Positions 1 to 7,138 of a DNA stretch of 43,752 bases are shown piece after piece. Location of the stretch: assembly GCA_946407705.1 (NCBI GenBank), contig CAMJPC010000006.1, positions 1-43,752 on the forward strand. Reading direction: 5' to 3'. Source of the DNA: an uncultured Clostridia bacterium (lineage in GTDB: Bacteria; Bacillota; Clostridia; Saccharofermentanales; Saccharofermentanaceae). The notes under the pieces were generated by a model that worked only from the letters and a program-made list of their open reading frames with translations, searched no databases and was not told the origin of the DNA. Position 1 is the stretch's first letter. Every line of letters begins with the position of its first letter. The translations under genes and the position numbers were made by a program.

Positions 1-1582
1 TGATCTGGAATCCGTCGACGTCGGCATCGGTACAGATTATTATCTTGTTCCATCTGAGGTCATCAAGGTTGAATGCGCTCATGTCCTTGGTGTGCTTATT
101 CTTAATCTCGACTCCGCATCCTAATACCTTGAGAAGATCCGTGATGATCTCACTCTTGAATATCGTTGCATAATCGGCCTTAAGGCAGTTTAATATCTTA
201 CCTCTTACCGGCATGACAGCCTGGAATTCGGCATCTCTTCCGAGTTTTACGGAGCCCAAAGCCGAATCACCCTCAACTATGTAGAGCTCGCGTTTAGCAA
301 CATCTTTGGTCCTGCAGTCAACAAACTTCTTGATCCTGTTGTTGATATCCACCTTGCCCATGAGGGTCTTCTTGATGTTGACCTTAGCCTTCTCGGCATT
401 CTCTCTTGCGCGCTTGTTTATCAGGATCTGCTCGATAGTCTTCGCCGCGAAATCCTTATTCTCGATGAACCAGATCTCAAGATTATCCCTGATAAGCTGG
501 GTCATGAAATCCTGAATAAACTTATTGTTGATCGCCTTCTTCGTCTGGTTCTCATACGAAGTCTGCGTAGAAAAAGTATTCGTAACAAGGATCAGGGAAT
601 CAGCGATATCCTGAAACGTGATCTTGGATTCGTTGGCCTTATACTTCTCTTTAAGCTTGATCTGCTTATCGATCTCGGCAACGAAAGCGTTTCTTACAGC
701 TTTATCAGGAGATCCGCCGTGTTCGAGGAAGCTCGAGTTGTGGAAATACTCCAGAGCGTTAACTTCGTTATTGAAGCAGAAAGCAACTTCAGCCCTGACC
801 TTATACTCGTCACGGTCTTCCTTATCTCTGCCTCTGCCTTCGCCGGAGAATGTGTATGTCTCTGTAAAGCCCTTCATAGCGCTTAATTCATCGACATAAC
901 CCTTGATACCGTCGGGATAAATGTACGAGAACTCTTCACCTGATTCAGCATCCTTAAGGATGAATTCTATTCCGCTGTTGATGACAGACTGACGCTTGAT
1001 TATCTCCTTGAAGACCTCGAGCGGGATTATCGTCTCAGTAAAGACCTCAGTATCAGGCTTCCAGCGCTGGATCGTGCCCGTACGGAGGAACCTGTAAGGT
1101 TCAGACTGAAGATCGGTAACAGGGTTACCTTTGCGGAAAGACATGGAATACTTTGTCTTATCGCGGAAAACGGTAACTTCAAAGAACTCTGACGCATACT
1201 GCGTTGCGCAGGCGCCGAGACCGTTTAAGCCCAGAGAGAACTCATAGTCGCCTGAACTGTTGTTATTGTACTTGCCGCCGGCATAGAGCTCGCAGTAAAC
1301 GAGTTCCCAGTTATAGCGGCCTTCCTTCGCATTGTAATCAAGCGGGATTCCGCGTCCGAAATCCTCTACTTCAATGGTTCCGTCCGGGAACCTCGTAACT
1401 ATGATCTTATCGCCGTAACCTTCACGTGCTTCATCGATCGAATTCGACAGGATCTCGAAAAAGGAATGGATGCATCCCTCGAGATTGTCTGATCCGAAAA
1501 TAACGGCCGGTCTTAATCTGACTCTGTCAGCTCCCTTGAGCATCGAAATGCTCTCATTGCCGTAATCCTTCTTACTCGGCAT
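1..1582 (-). CDS. parE: Type IIA DNA topoisomerase subunit B (topoisomerase IV ParE / GyrB-like), 3' end outside the window
   Basis: ATP-driven subunit of a type II topoisomerase that decatenates or relaxes DNA with a partner A subunit. About 527 residues are visible from the ATG at 1582; the C-terminus lies beyond the left edge. The GHKL ATPase domain shows the NSIDEA motif near residue 48, a DFGRGIP motif and a GLGLNGLG-like glycine motif. The Toprim domain shows EGDSALGS and, near the edge, the metal-binding DADVDG. The sequence is divergent from housekeeping GyrB: it has YAGGKYNNN where GyrB usually has HAGGKF. This form occurs in Clostridia as a second B subunit, so ParE is preferred, but GyrB cannot be excluded. 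AAGGAG lies 10 bases before the ATG. Family confidence is high; the choice between ParE and GyrB is moderate. Confidence 0.8.
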   Translation of the reverse strand, partial: MPSKKDYGNESISMLKGADRVRLRPAVIFGSDNLEGCIHSFFEILSNSIDEAREGYGDKIIVTRFPDGTIEVEDFGRGIPLDYNAKEGRYNWELVYCELYAGGKYNNNSSGDYEFSLGLNGLGACATQYASEFFEVTVFRDKTKYSMSFRKGNPVTDLQSEPYRFLRTGTIQRWKPDTEVFTETIIPLEVFKEIIKRQSVINSGIEFILKDAESGEEFSYIYPDGIKGYVDELSAMKGFTETYTFSGEGRGRDKEDRDEYKVRAEVAFCFNNEVNALEYFHNSSFLEHGGSPDKAVRNAFVAEIDKQIKLKEKYKANESKITFQDIADSLILVTNTFSTQTSYENQTKKAINNKFIQDFMTQLIRDNLEIWFIENKDFAAKTIEQILINKRARENAEKAKVNIKKTLMGKVDINNRIKKFVDCRTKDVAKRELYIVEGDSALGSVKLGRDAEFQAVMPVRGKILNCLKADYATIFKSEIITDLLKVLGCGVEIKNKHTKDMSAFNLDDLRWNKIIICTDADVDGFQI

Positions 1583-1612
1583 ATCGCCCCGACTCCTTGC
1601 TTTTTATTAATT

Positions 1613-1641
1613 ATTATATGACCATTCGATTATAACACAAA
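1613..1641 (-). promoter_or_regulatory. Candidate promoter of the topoisomerase gene
   Basis: TTTGTG, 17 bases, TATAAT on the minus strand, giving a predicted leader of about 25 bases. A second possible -10, the extended TGTTATAAT at 1629-1637, overlaps it upstream. Confidence 0.45.
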
Positions 1642-1672
1642 GAATTCAATATCCTTCAAGCCCAAAATGCAC

Positions 1673-1706
1673 GAAAAATAAGGTTGTCCGCAAAAACGGA
1701 CAACCA
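1673..1706 (-). terminator. Rho-independent terminator after the zinc-ribbon pair
   Basis: A perfect 9-bp stem (GGTTGTCCG with CGGACAACC, 1683-1706) with a 6-base loop. On the minus strand it is followed by TTATTTTT. It ends transcription of the two genes at 1732-3043. Confidence 0.85.
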
Positions 1707-1731
1707 TAAAAGAACAAAACAATTGCCGGGA

Positions 1732-2328
1732 TCAGATGTTGGGTATCTCCTCAGGCGCACAAGGGTTTAATTCGTTGGGTATCCCACGTCCGGGATACCC
1801 GATCGGACCTTTATAGATTAGGGCGTACTTGAATGCAAAGGTATTATATTGAGGCGTAACCTCGATCTTATACTCAAGAGGCCTGTTCATACCCTGAAGC
1901 TTAACGGCGATCGTATGAGGACCAGGACCAATCATTAACCTTGCTGAATCCTGATTCATTAAAAATCCGTATTCATGTCCGTCAATATACATGTATGCGT
2001 GAAGCGGAGCATAAAGAGGATAAAAGCTGCCCATCCTGTAGAACAATACCTGGCCCATGTAAGCATAAGCCTTTTTGCATACAGGACAGGGATATCCGGG
2101 AGTCTGATCCGTTTTAAGAGCATCACTGACCCTTCCGCAATCAGGACACAGTATACGGTACCTGTGATTTAACGGAATTATTATGTTTCCGCCTTCCATC
2201 CTTGCAGGTTCGTAAGGAACAACGACGCGGGTAGGCTCAGCCGGCGGTTCCACCGGTACAGGCATGCCGCATACGCAGCAAAACTTAGCTCCTTCAGTTA
2301 ACGGATTACCACATTTAACGCAATTCAT
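1732..2328 (-). CDS. Double zinc-ribbon protein of unknown function
   Basis: 198 residues. An N-terminal zinc ribbon has CVKC at residues 3-6 and CCVC at 17-20. A second cysteine pair set, CPDCG and CPVC, lies around residues 60-85. After this comes a segment rich in aromatic residues that reads like a beta-sandwich or PEGA-like domain (YMYIDGHEYGFL, then GPHTIAVKL), the kind seen in cell-surface or membrane-associated proteins. No signal peptide or membrane segment is visible. The gene starts 4 bases after the upstream zinc-ribbon gene; its AAAGGGG ribosome binding site overlaps that gene's last codons, so the two are co-transcribed and probably coupled. I do not recognise a specific family and assign no function. 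Confidence 0.75.
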   Translation of the reverse strand: MNCVKCGNPLTEGAKFCCVCGMPVPVEPPAEPTRVVVPYEPARMEGGNIIIPLNHRYRILCPDCGRVSDALKTDQTPGYPCPVCKKAYAYMGQVLFYRMGSFYPLYAPLHAYMYIDGHEYGFLMNQDSARLMIGPGPHTIAVKLQGMNRPLEYKIEVTPQYNTFAFKYALIYKGPIGYPGRGIPNELNPCAPEEIPNI

Positions 2329-2332
2329 ACTT

Positions 2333-3043
2333 CTACCCCTTTATCTTTTGATCTAACATAGCCATTGCTTCCGCAAAGTTTCCGGCCTTATCCGTCTCAA
2401 GCATTTTCTTGGCATAGAGCATTTTTCTCTTGTTTCTCATTTGAACCGGCACGATGCCGTTATACTTATCCATCTGGGATCTGAGCCTTGCCTCTCTGGC
2501 TGTGAGCTCGTAGAGCCTCTTCCTTTCCTCCTCCATCTTCTGAGCCCGGGTGACTGCATAGTTGGCAGCATCGTAATTGCATTCTTCTCTCATTTTTCTT
2601 GATCTAACGGCACCCACAATGATCAGAATTACCGGAACAATCAATATTAGAGGTGCAAAAAAGAGCGATCTGGTAAGCCCGGTCGCATAATAAAAAATCG
2701 TACAGGCAACGGCAGCATAGACAAGATACGGCCAAAAGAAACGGAATGCCGAATAGCGCTTAGTCTGATAATTTGCAGAATGGTTTAAGGAATCTGTTAG
2801 CTCCTTGATCTCCTTTTGCATCTTTTCCAGAGAATGATATTTAGTACCAAGCTGTTCGGTAAGCTTTATACTCTCTTCTTTTGACATAGCGGAATAATCT
2901 TCTGTCTGAGAAGCAGAAGGATCCGGTGTCTGCAAAGCCTGATAAGTCGGTACATCTTTGGTACCGGATAATCTGTTACCACATCCGGAACAGAACAATT
3001 CACCGGCCTTGATCTCGTTACCACACATAGGACAAAACGGCAT
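2333..3043 (-). CDS. Zinc-ribbon membrane protein with coiled coil
   Basis: 236 residues. An N-terminal zinc ribbon (CPMC at residues 4-7, CSGC at 18-21) is followed by a polar linker and a helical stretch likely to form a coiled coil (about 55-95). Two hydrophobic segments follow (about 104-122 and 127-147) and then a long charged helix rich in Arg, Lys and Glu. The layout suggests an inner-membrane protein with both ends in the cytoplasm. The ATG is preceded by GAGGGGTGAT. It is the first gene of a two-gene unit with the double zinc-ribbon protein. Function unknown; the zinc ribbon is probably structural. Confidence 0.75.
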   Translation of the reverse strand: MPFCPMCGNEIKAGELFCSGCGNRLSGTKDVPTYQALQTPDPSASQTEDYSAMSKEESIKLTEQLGTKYHSLEKMQKEIKELTDSLNHSANYQTKRYSAFRFFWPYLVYAAVACTIFYYATGLTRSLFFAPLILIVPVILIIVGAVRSRKMREECNYDAANYAVTRAQKMEEERKRLYELTAREARLRSQMDKYNGIVPVQMRNKRKMLYAKKMLETDKAGNFAEAMAMLDQKIKG

Positions 3044-3103
3044 AAGATCACCCCTCTCTGCTAAATGTCAAAATTATTATAACAAAGCGGAGTATCGATA
3101 ACT

Positions 3104-3134
3104 AAAAAAAACGCTCAGCATTAAGCTAAGCGCT
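3104..3134 (-). terminator. Terminator of the tRNA-Gly/tRNA-Arg transcript
   Basis: A 9-10 bp stem with one G-U pair (3111-3134) and a 5-base loop, followed on the minus strand by a run of T. It lies directly after the CCA end of tRNA-Arg. Confidence 0.85.
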
Positions 3135-3135
3135 T

Positions 3136-3212
3136 TGGTGAGCCATGGGGGACTCGAACCTCCGGCCCACAGCTTAGAAGGCTGTTGCTCTATCCAGCTG
3201 AGCTAATGACCC
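3136..3212 (-). tRNA. tRNA-Arg (anticodon TCT)
   Basis: 77 nt with encoded CCA. The acceptor GGGTCAT pairs with ATGGCTC. The anticodon stem ACAGC/GCTGT holds the loop CTTCTAA, giving TCT (reads AGA/AGG). The T arm carries GGTTCGAGTCC. Its first base directly follows the CCA of tRNA-Gly, with no spacer. Confidence 0.95.
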
Positions 3213-3286
3213 TGGAGCGAGTGATGGGAATCGAACCCACGTGGTCAGCTTGGAAGGCTGAAGTTCTACCATTGAACTACACTCGC
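3213..3286 (-). tRNA. tRNA-Gly (anticodon TCC)
   Basis: 74 nt with encoded CCA. The acceptor GCGAGTG pairs with CACTCGC. The anticodon loop CTTCCAA gives TCC (reads GGA/GGG). T arm with GGTTCGATTCC. It is first in the two-tRNA transcript and abuts tRNA-Arg exactly. Confidence 0.95.
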
Positions 3287-3316
3287 ATATCGCTGAAATC
3301 ATTTTCAGCGAAGTAA

Positions 3317-3345
3317 ATGTTACACTAACGTCCGAAATAAATCAA
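3317..3345 (-). promoter_or_regulatory. Promoter of the tRNA pair
   Basis: TTGATT, 17 bases, TAACAT on the minus strand, about 30 bases before tRNA-Gly. A perfect 8-bp inverted repeat (CGCTGAAA/TTTCAGCG, about 3292-3310) lies in the leader and may aid 5' processing. Confidence 0.6.
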
Positions 3346-3354
3346 CAGTAAATA

Positions 3355-3792
3355 TTATGCCGTCGGAGGTTTCTTGGACAGATAGGTCTCAGAGCAATAG
3401 AAACCGTCTATTGTCTTGTACCAGCCGTTGCTTGTTCTTGCAACAACAACTATCGTCTGACCTCTGGACAAAGTACCGATCTTTGTATACTCCGTACCGG
3501 GTCCCTTTCTAAGGTTAAGGAACTCGCCCTTGGTTACTTTTGCATAATAAGTAACCTGCTGATCAAGAGTGGTCTCCTTCCAAGTAACCTGCTGGTCATT
3601 GGTGAGAGGTCCCGTATACATAGTAAGAGTAGTTGTAGGAGCAGTCGTCGTAGTGGTAGTGATCATCTCTGAAGTGGACGGTGCGGTATCTATAGACGGT
3701 TTTGACTTTTTACCGCATGCAACAGCACCTAAAGCCATGACACCAATAAGCATTCCGGCAGTAATTCTAGCAGCCGCCATTTTGCTGTTCAC
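3355..3792 (-). CDS. SH3-domain lipoprotein
   Basis: 145 residues from the GTG at 3792. The GTG at 3801 overlaps the GGAGG ribosome binding site (3801-3805), and the GTG at 3792 sits 8 bases after it, so the latter is chosen. An N-terminal hydrophobic signal ends in ALGAVAC, a weak lipobox, suggesting a lipid-anchored extracellular protein. A Thr-rich spacer with a run of six Thr follows. The C-terminal 60 residues form a bacterial SH3 (SH3b) domain containing LNLRKGPGTEYTKIG and GWYK. Such domains bind peptidoglycan or peptide ligands outside the cell. No catalytic domain is present. It stands alone on the minus strand, downstream of the GNAT gene. Confidence 0.8.
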   Translation of the reverse strand: MNSKMAAARITAGMLIGVMALGAVACGKKSKPSIDTAPSTSEMITTTTTTAPTTTLTMYTGPLTNDQQVTWKETTLDQQVTYYAKVTKGEFLNLRKGPGTEYTKIGTLSRGQTIVVVARTSNGWYKTIDGFYCSETYLSKKPPTA

Positions 3793-3900
3793 GTTTATCA
3801 CCTCCGCATATTTTTAGACGTTTTCTATATTATTACATACTTTGCAGCAAAAAATGTATTATTTTTATTACAAAGTAATACTCACATTATATTAGCAGTC

Positions 3901-4491
3901 TCATACACGGAACCGTGGCTCAAGAAGATAATATGCTTCGTGATCACGATACTCACCATTGATATGCATATAAGAAGCTCTCTCCCCTTCATAAACAAAA
4001 CCAGAGCGCTTAACAAGATCAAGTGAAGGCTTGTTTTCGGGAAGTATGAACGCTTCGATCCTGTGCATCTTATATTCTTTAAACATAAAGCTGCACGCAG
4101 CCTCAAGCGCTTCAGTCATATACCCTTTACCGGTATGATCCCTATCCAGATGATACCCTACGGCGCAGTTCATCATGCCGCCATATGCAAGATTAAAAAA
4201 GGATACTCTTCCGATTATCTCGTCACTGCCCTTTACCGTTATCCAAAACGGAACCAGGCTTCCGCCAAGGAAAGAATCGCAGTCGAAAGCAAGATACTTG
4301 CGCTGTTCGGATACAGTGAAATATGAATCGGGATGAGTCTGAGAGAATCTCCTGTGGAAATCGCGGTTCTTAACGAAATAAGCGGTTACACGCGGAGCTT
4401 CACTCTTTCTGTATACTGCAAGTCTGAGCCTGTCCGTCTCAATGGCAAGCAGCTCGCTCCTAAATCGTTTCGAAGCGATAACATATCCCAT
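3901..4491 (-). CDS. GNAT-family N-acetyltransferase, RimJ/RimL type
   Basis: 196 residues, close to the usual length. It transfers acetyl groups from acetyl-CoA to an amine; the substrate cannot be told from sequence. The acetyl-CoA loop is visible as DHTGKGYM (Q/RxxGxG/A type) after the VGYHLD strand. The following IEAFILPENKPSLDLVKRSGF is the classical RimJ-type motif B (asparagine, then the helix ending in GF). Many RimJ-like proteins modify ribosomal protein N-termini or act on antibiotics or metabolites. It begins 6 bases after the GH5 gene, with GGAAGAG inside the end of that gene, so the two form one transcript. The pairing with a cellulase looks incidental. Confidence 0.85.
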   Translation of the reverse strand: MGYVIASKRFRSELLAIETDRLRLAVYRKSEAPRVTAYFVKNRDFHRRFSQTHPDSYFTVSEQRKYLAFDCDSFLGGSLVPFWITVKGSDEIIGRVSFFNLAYGGMMNCAVGYHLDRDHTGKGYMTEALEAACSFMFKEYKMHRIEAFILPENKPSLDLVKRSGFVYEGERASYMHINGEYRDHEAYYLLEPRFRV

Positions 4492-4497
4492 ATTTAA

Positions 4498-5793
4498 TTA
4501 CTCTTCCGGATCCGGTATATCCTGCTCGCCCTCATCGCCCTCATCTCCGGCGTCATCGGCATCGCCTACTTCACCGGGCTCTTCAGGTGTATAAACAGTA
4601 TCAGGCTTCTTGGTTCCCTTTGCACCGAGCAGACGGTCCCTGACGATAATTCCGGAATCCGAGATCAATCCGTCAGGCCAGTGTCCTGCGAAAATATCTT
4701 CAATCGAATATCTTCCGTTTGTATCGAAAAGGAGGCCGTTCATGTTGGAAGTGTTATTTGCATAGATGTAAGCATTGATCCAGCCGATCTTGTTTTCCTC
4801 AAGGAAATCAAGCCAAACAGAAGAGTTCTGTGCGTCTGCGGCGCTGACACCTGATGAATCAGTTGCCTTCCATTCAGTTACCAAAATGCATAAACCCTTG
4901 TCCTTTGCAGCGGTGATCTTCTCCTGAAGTGCCTCACCGTCAGTAGCAGCGCTGAAATGTACGGAATAGCATATGTTTACGCCCTTGATCGGACTTGCTG
5001 CCGCTTTATCAATGTCACGGCTGTAATCAGTAGTGCCAACAATGATTATGTTGTCCTTATCGATAGCCCTGATAGCCTTGATGACGTCCTCGGCAAAAGG
5101 CTTAATGGTAGCATTCCAATCAACTGCCCTCTTCTTTTTGTCTCCGGATCTGATGCCGTTAGGTTCGTTGCAGATCTCATACATGACATTAGGGCTGTCA
5201 GCATAGATTCCCGCAATTCTCGTAAAGAACTCAACAGCCTTTTTCTTGTTAGCGTTAGGATCACCATCATTATAGTTATGCCAGTTAACGATAACGTAAA
5301 TGCCCTGGGCAATACAATGGTCAATGATCTCACATGTCTGCTTGAAGACCTTGTCAGCGTTAGTAATGTAAGAGTCTTCGCCCTTATCGGCAGGTACTGC
5401 AATCCTCAATACATCAGCACCCCAGTCCTCTGCTATCGTCTTGACTGTCTCAGCTCCGAAGAAACCGTTGCACTCATTCAAAGGTGCAGAACTTACGCCT
5501 CTCAGAATGACAGGTGACTTTGTTCTGGTAGTGATAAGACCATTAACTACATACAACTGGCCATAGGTCTTAACAGGCTTCTTGGTTACCAGAGGAATAC
5601 TCGTGGGTTCCGGAGGAAGCGGCTCTGTTTCAGTTGGTGCAGTTTCCTTTGTTGTCTCAGTAGATTCAGTGGATTCTGTTGCAACAGGAAGTGTCGTTTC
5701 AGGGAGCGTCTCGGGTCCAAGATTCTTTGAGCAGGACGCCAAAGGCAGCGCCATCGAAAGAACGAGTATCAGCGAAATAATTCTAAATCTCAT
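4498..5793 (-). CDS. GH5-family cellulase-like lipoprotein
   Basis: 431 residues. It is predicted to hydrolyse beta-1,4-glucans or related polysaccharides outside the cell. The signal peptide ends in the lipobox LASC (Cys21). A Thr/Glu/Pro-rich spacer runs to about residue 70 and lifts the enzyme from the membrane. The GH5 barrel follows, with LRIAV (conserved Arg near 130), NWH (170-172), the acid/base Glu in ICNEPNG (Glu210) and the nucleophile Glu in LVTEWKA (Glu307). The C-terminus is an unusual acidic tail with repeated GDxGDEGD-like units. No dockerin or carbohydrate-binding module is present, so it is not cellulosomal. The ATG follows GAGGTG. Substrate (cellulose, beta-glucan or mannan) is not resolved. 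Confidence 0.88.
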   Translation of the reverse strand: MRFRIISLILVLSMALPLASCSKNLGPETLPETTLPVATESTESTETTKETAPTETEPLPPEPTSIPLVTKKPVKTYGQLYVVNGLITTRTKSPVILRGVSSAPLNECNGFFGAETVKTIAEDWGADVLRIAVPADKGEDSYITNADKVFKQTCEIIDHCIAQGIYVIVNWHNYNDGDPNANKKKAVEFFTRIAGIYADSPNVMYEICNEPNGIRSGDKKKRAVDWNATIKPFAEDVIKAIRAIDKDNIIIVGTTDYSRDIDKAAASPIKGVNICYSVHFSAATDGEALQEKITAAKDKGLCILVTEWKATDSSGVSAADAQNSSVWLDFLEENKIGWINAYIYANNTSNMNGLLFDTNGRYSIEDIFAGHWPDGLISDSGIIVRDRLLGAKGTKKPDTVYTPEEPGEVGDADDAGDEGDEGEQDIPDPEE

Positions 5794-6014
5794 AAATTAT
5801 AAACACCTCAAAAAATTGAAATTTATAATATCAAATTGTATTTCATATTTCTCAGATTCAATGTATAATCAAACTGTATTATAAAGCAACTTATACAAAA
5901 ACAAGCGTTTTTTTGCTACAACTGGCAATTAACATAATTGAAACAGTTTATTTATAATAAAACTTGTTAAATAAACTATAATGAAATTGAACCATAATTA
6001 ATCAGGAGTACTTT

Positions 6015-6356
6015 ATGGGACGATCAGATGCATTAAGAGATAAAATACAAAAGCTCGGTTCCAAGCAGAAGCTAGGTGCGCTGATTAAGTATGCCGACAA
6101 TCCTGACGATGACGTAAGAATGGCTGTAGCTATCGCAATGGGTCTTATTCCTACATATGACTCCGGTATGGCTCTTATCCCCCTTCTTCGTGACACATCT
6201 CCTCAGGTACGAGCTGCTGCTGCTACTGCTGCTTCTGAGATTCATGCAAAGCACTGCGAAGAATATGTTAAGAAACTTGCTTTCGCAGATTCCGACCCCA
6301 ACGTCAGACAGATCGCCAAGCAGGCTTTCGACAAACTTAAAGATACCGTTGTCTGA
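6015..6356 (+). CDS. Small HEAT-repeat protein
   Basis: 113 residues, soluble and almost all helical. It contains about three HEAT-type repeats marked by DDDVRMAVAIAMG, SPQVRAAAATAA and DPNVRQIAKQA; the D-x-x-V-R turn is diagnostic. HEAT repeats form a curved protein-binding surface. No partner is evident. The start is supported by AGGAG 8 bases upstream. It is a single-gene unit between a divergent GH5 gene and a strong terminator. Function unknown. Confidence 0.8.
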   Translation: MGRSDALRDKIQKLGSKQKLGALIKYADNPDDDVRMAVAIAMGLIPTYDSGMALIPLLRDTSPQVRAAAATAASEIHAKHCEEYVKKLAFADSDPNVRQIAKQAFDKLKDTVV

Positions 6357-6377
6357 TCCAAACAAAGTAAATCTAAA

Positions 6378-6403
6378 GGGCCGTACGATGTACGGCCCTT
6401 TTT
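6378..6403 (+). terminator. Terminator after the HEAT-repeat gene
   Basis: A perfect 9-bp stem (GGGCCGTAC with GTACGGCCC) with a 3-base loop and five T. The reverse strand has only TTT after the stem, so it may also serve the gene ending at 6425, less efficiently. Confidence 0.9.
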
Positions 6404-6424
6404 GTTTGCTCTGTTTACTTCTTA

Positions 6425-7093
6425 TCAGTTTTCGATGATGATCGTAACTACTTCTCCGGCCTTCTTATAAATGGAATTCTCGGGAATAACTCCTCTTACC
6501 ATAGACAAAGGATAGACTCTGGAGCCTCTTCCAACGACGGTACCGGGATTGAGAACGCTTCCGCATCCGACTTCAACGTTATCGCCAACAATGGCAGCGA
6601 ACTTCTTAAGACCTGTCTCGATGTCTCCGCCCTCATAATGCACGTTAACGAGCTTCTTGTCAGACTTTACGTTTGAAGTGATGGAACCAGCACCGAGGTG
6701 AGCCTTGTATCCGAGTACGGAATCACCTACATAATTGTAATGAGGAACCTGTACGTTATCGCAAAGGATAACATTCTTGAGTTCTGTGGAGTTTCCGACA
6801 ACGCAGTGAGTACCAACGATCGCATTTCCCCTGATGAAAGCACAATGTCTTACCTCAGTCTCAGGTCCGATGATGGCAGGTCCCTTGATGTATGCGGAAT
6901 CGAAGATAACGGCGCTCTTAGCTACCCAAACGTCTTCTCCCCTTTTCTCATAGACTTCAGGATCGAGCGTGGGACCGATCTTGAGAATGAAATCCTTGAT
7001 CAGAGGAAGAACTTCCCAGGGATAATTCTTGCCTTCAAAGAGCGGAGCCGCAATGGTATGGCTCAGATCGATCAGTTCATTAGTTGCAAACAT
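6425..7093 (-). CDS. GlmU-like left-handed beta-helix (hexapeptide) protein
   Basis: 222 residues. The central part (about 55-205) is a series of hexapeptide repeats ([LIV]-G-x4) typical of acyltransferases and sugar-nucleotide enzymes: IKGPAIIGPETEVRHCAFI, then VGTHCVVGNSTELKN. It resembles the C-terminal acetyltransferase half of GlmU and lacks the N-terminal pyrophosphorylase domain. In Clostridia such short proteins are often labelled UDP-GlcNAc diphosphorylase or GlmU-related, but with half the enzyme missing the exact reaction is open. Its location after nagA and cdaA points to amino-sugar or cell-wall metabolism. GGAGG lies 7 bases before the ATG. It is last in the minus-strand row that begins at 12311. 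Confidence 0.75.
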   Translation of the reverse strand: MFATNELIDLSHTIAAPLFEGKNYPWEVLPLIKDFILKIGPTLDPEVYEKRGEDVWVAKSAVIFDSAYIKGPAIIGPETEVRHCAFIRGNAIVGTHCVVGNSTELKNVILCDNVQVPHYNYVGDSVLGYKAHLGAGSITSNVKSDKKLVNVHYEGGDIETGLKKFAAIVGDNVEVGCGSVLNPGTVVGRGSRVYPLSMVRGVIPENSIYKKAGEVVTIIIEN

Positions 7094-7112
7094 AATTTAT
7101 CCTCCATTTTAA

Positions 7113-7133
7113 AATGCGGCACGAAGCCGCATT
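7113..7133 (-). terminator. Hairpin between the CdaA fusion and the GlmU-like gene
   Basis: A perfect 8-bp stem (AATGCGGC/GCCGCATT) with a 5-base loop, then TTTTAAAATGG on the minus strand. The T tract is weak, so it may act as a partial terminator that lowers expression of the last gene, or protect the 3' end. Confidence 0.5.
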
Positions 7134-7138
7134 AAAGT

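Noticed and set aside
4957..5517. A 186-residue plus-strand frame inside the GH5 gene
   Set aside because: It is antisense to the catalytic barrel, with no ribosome site.
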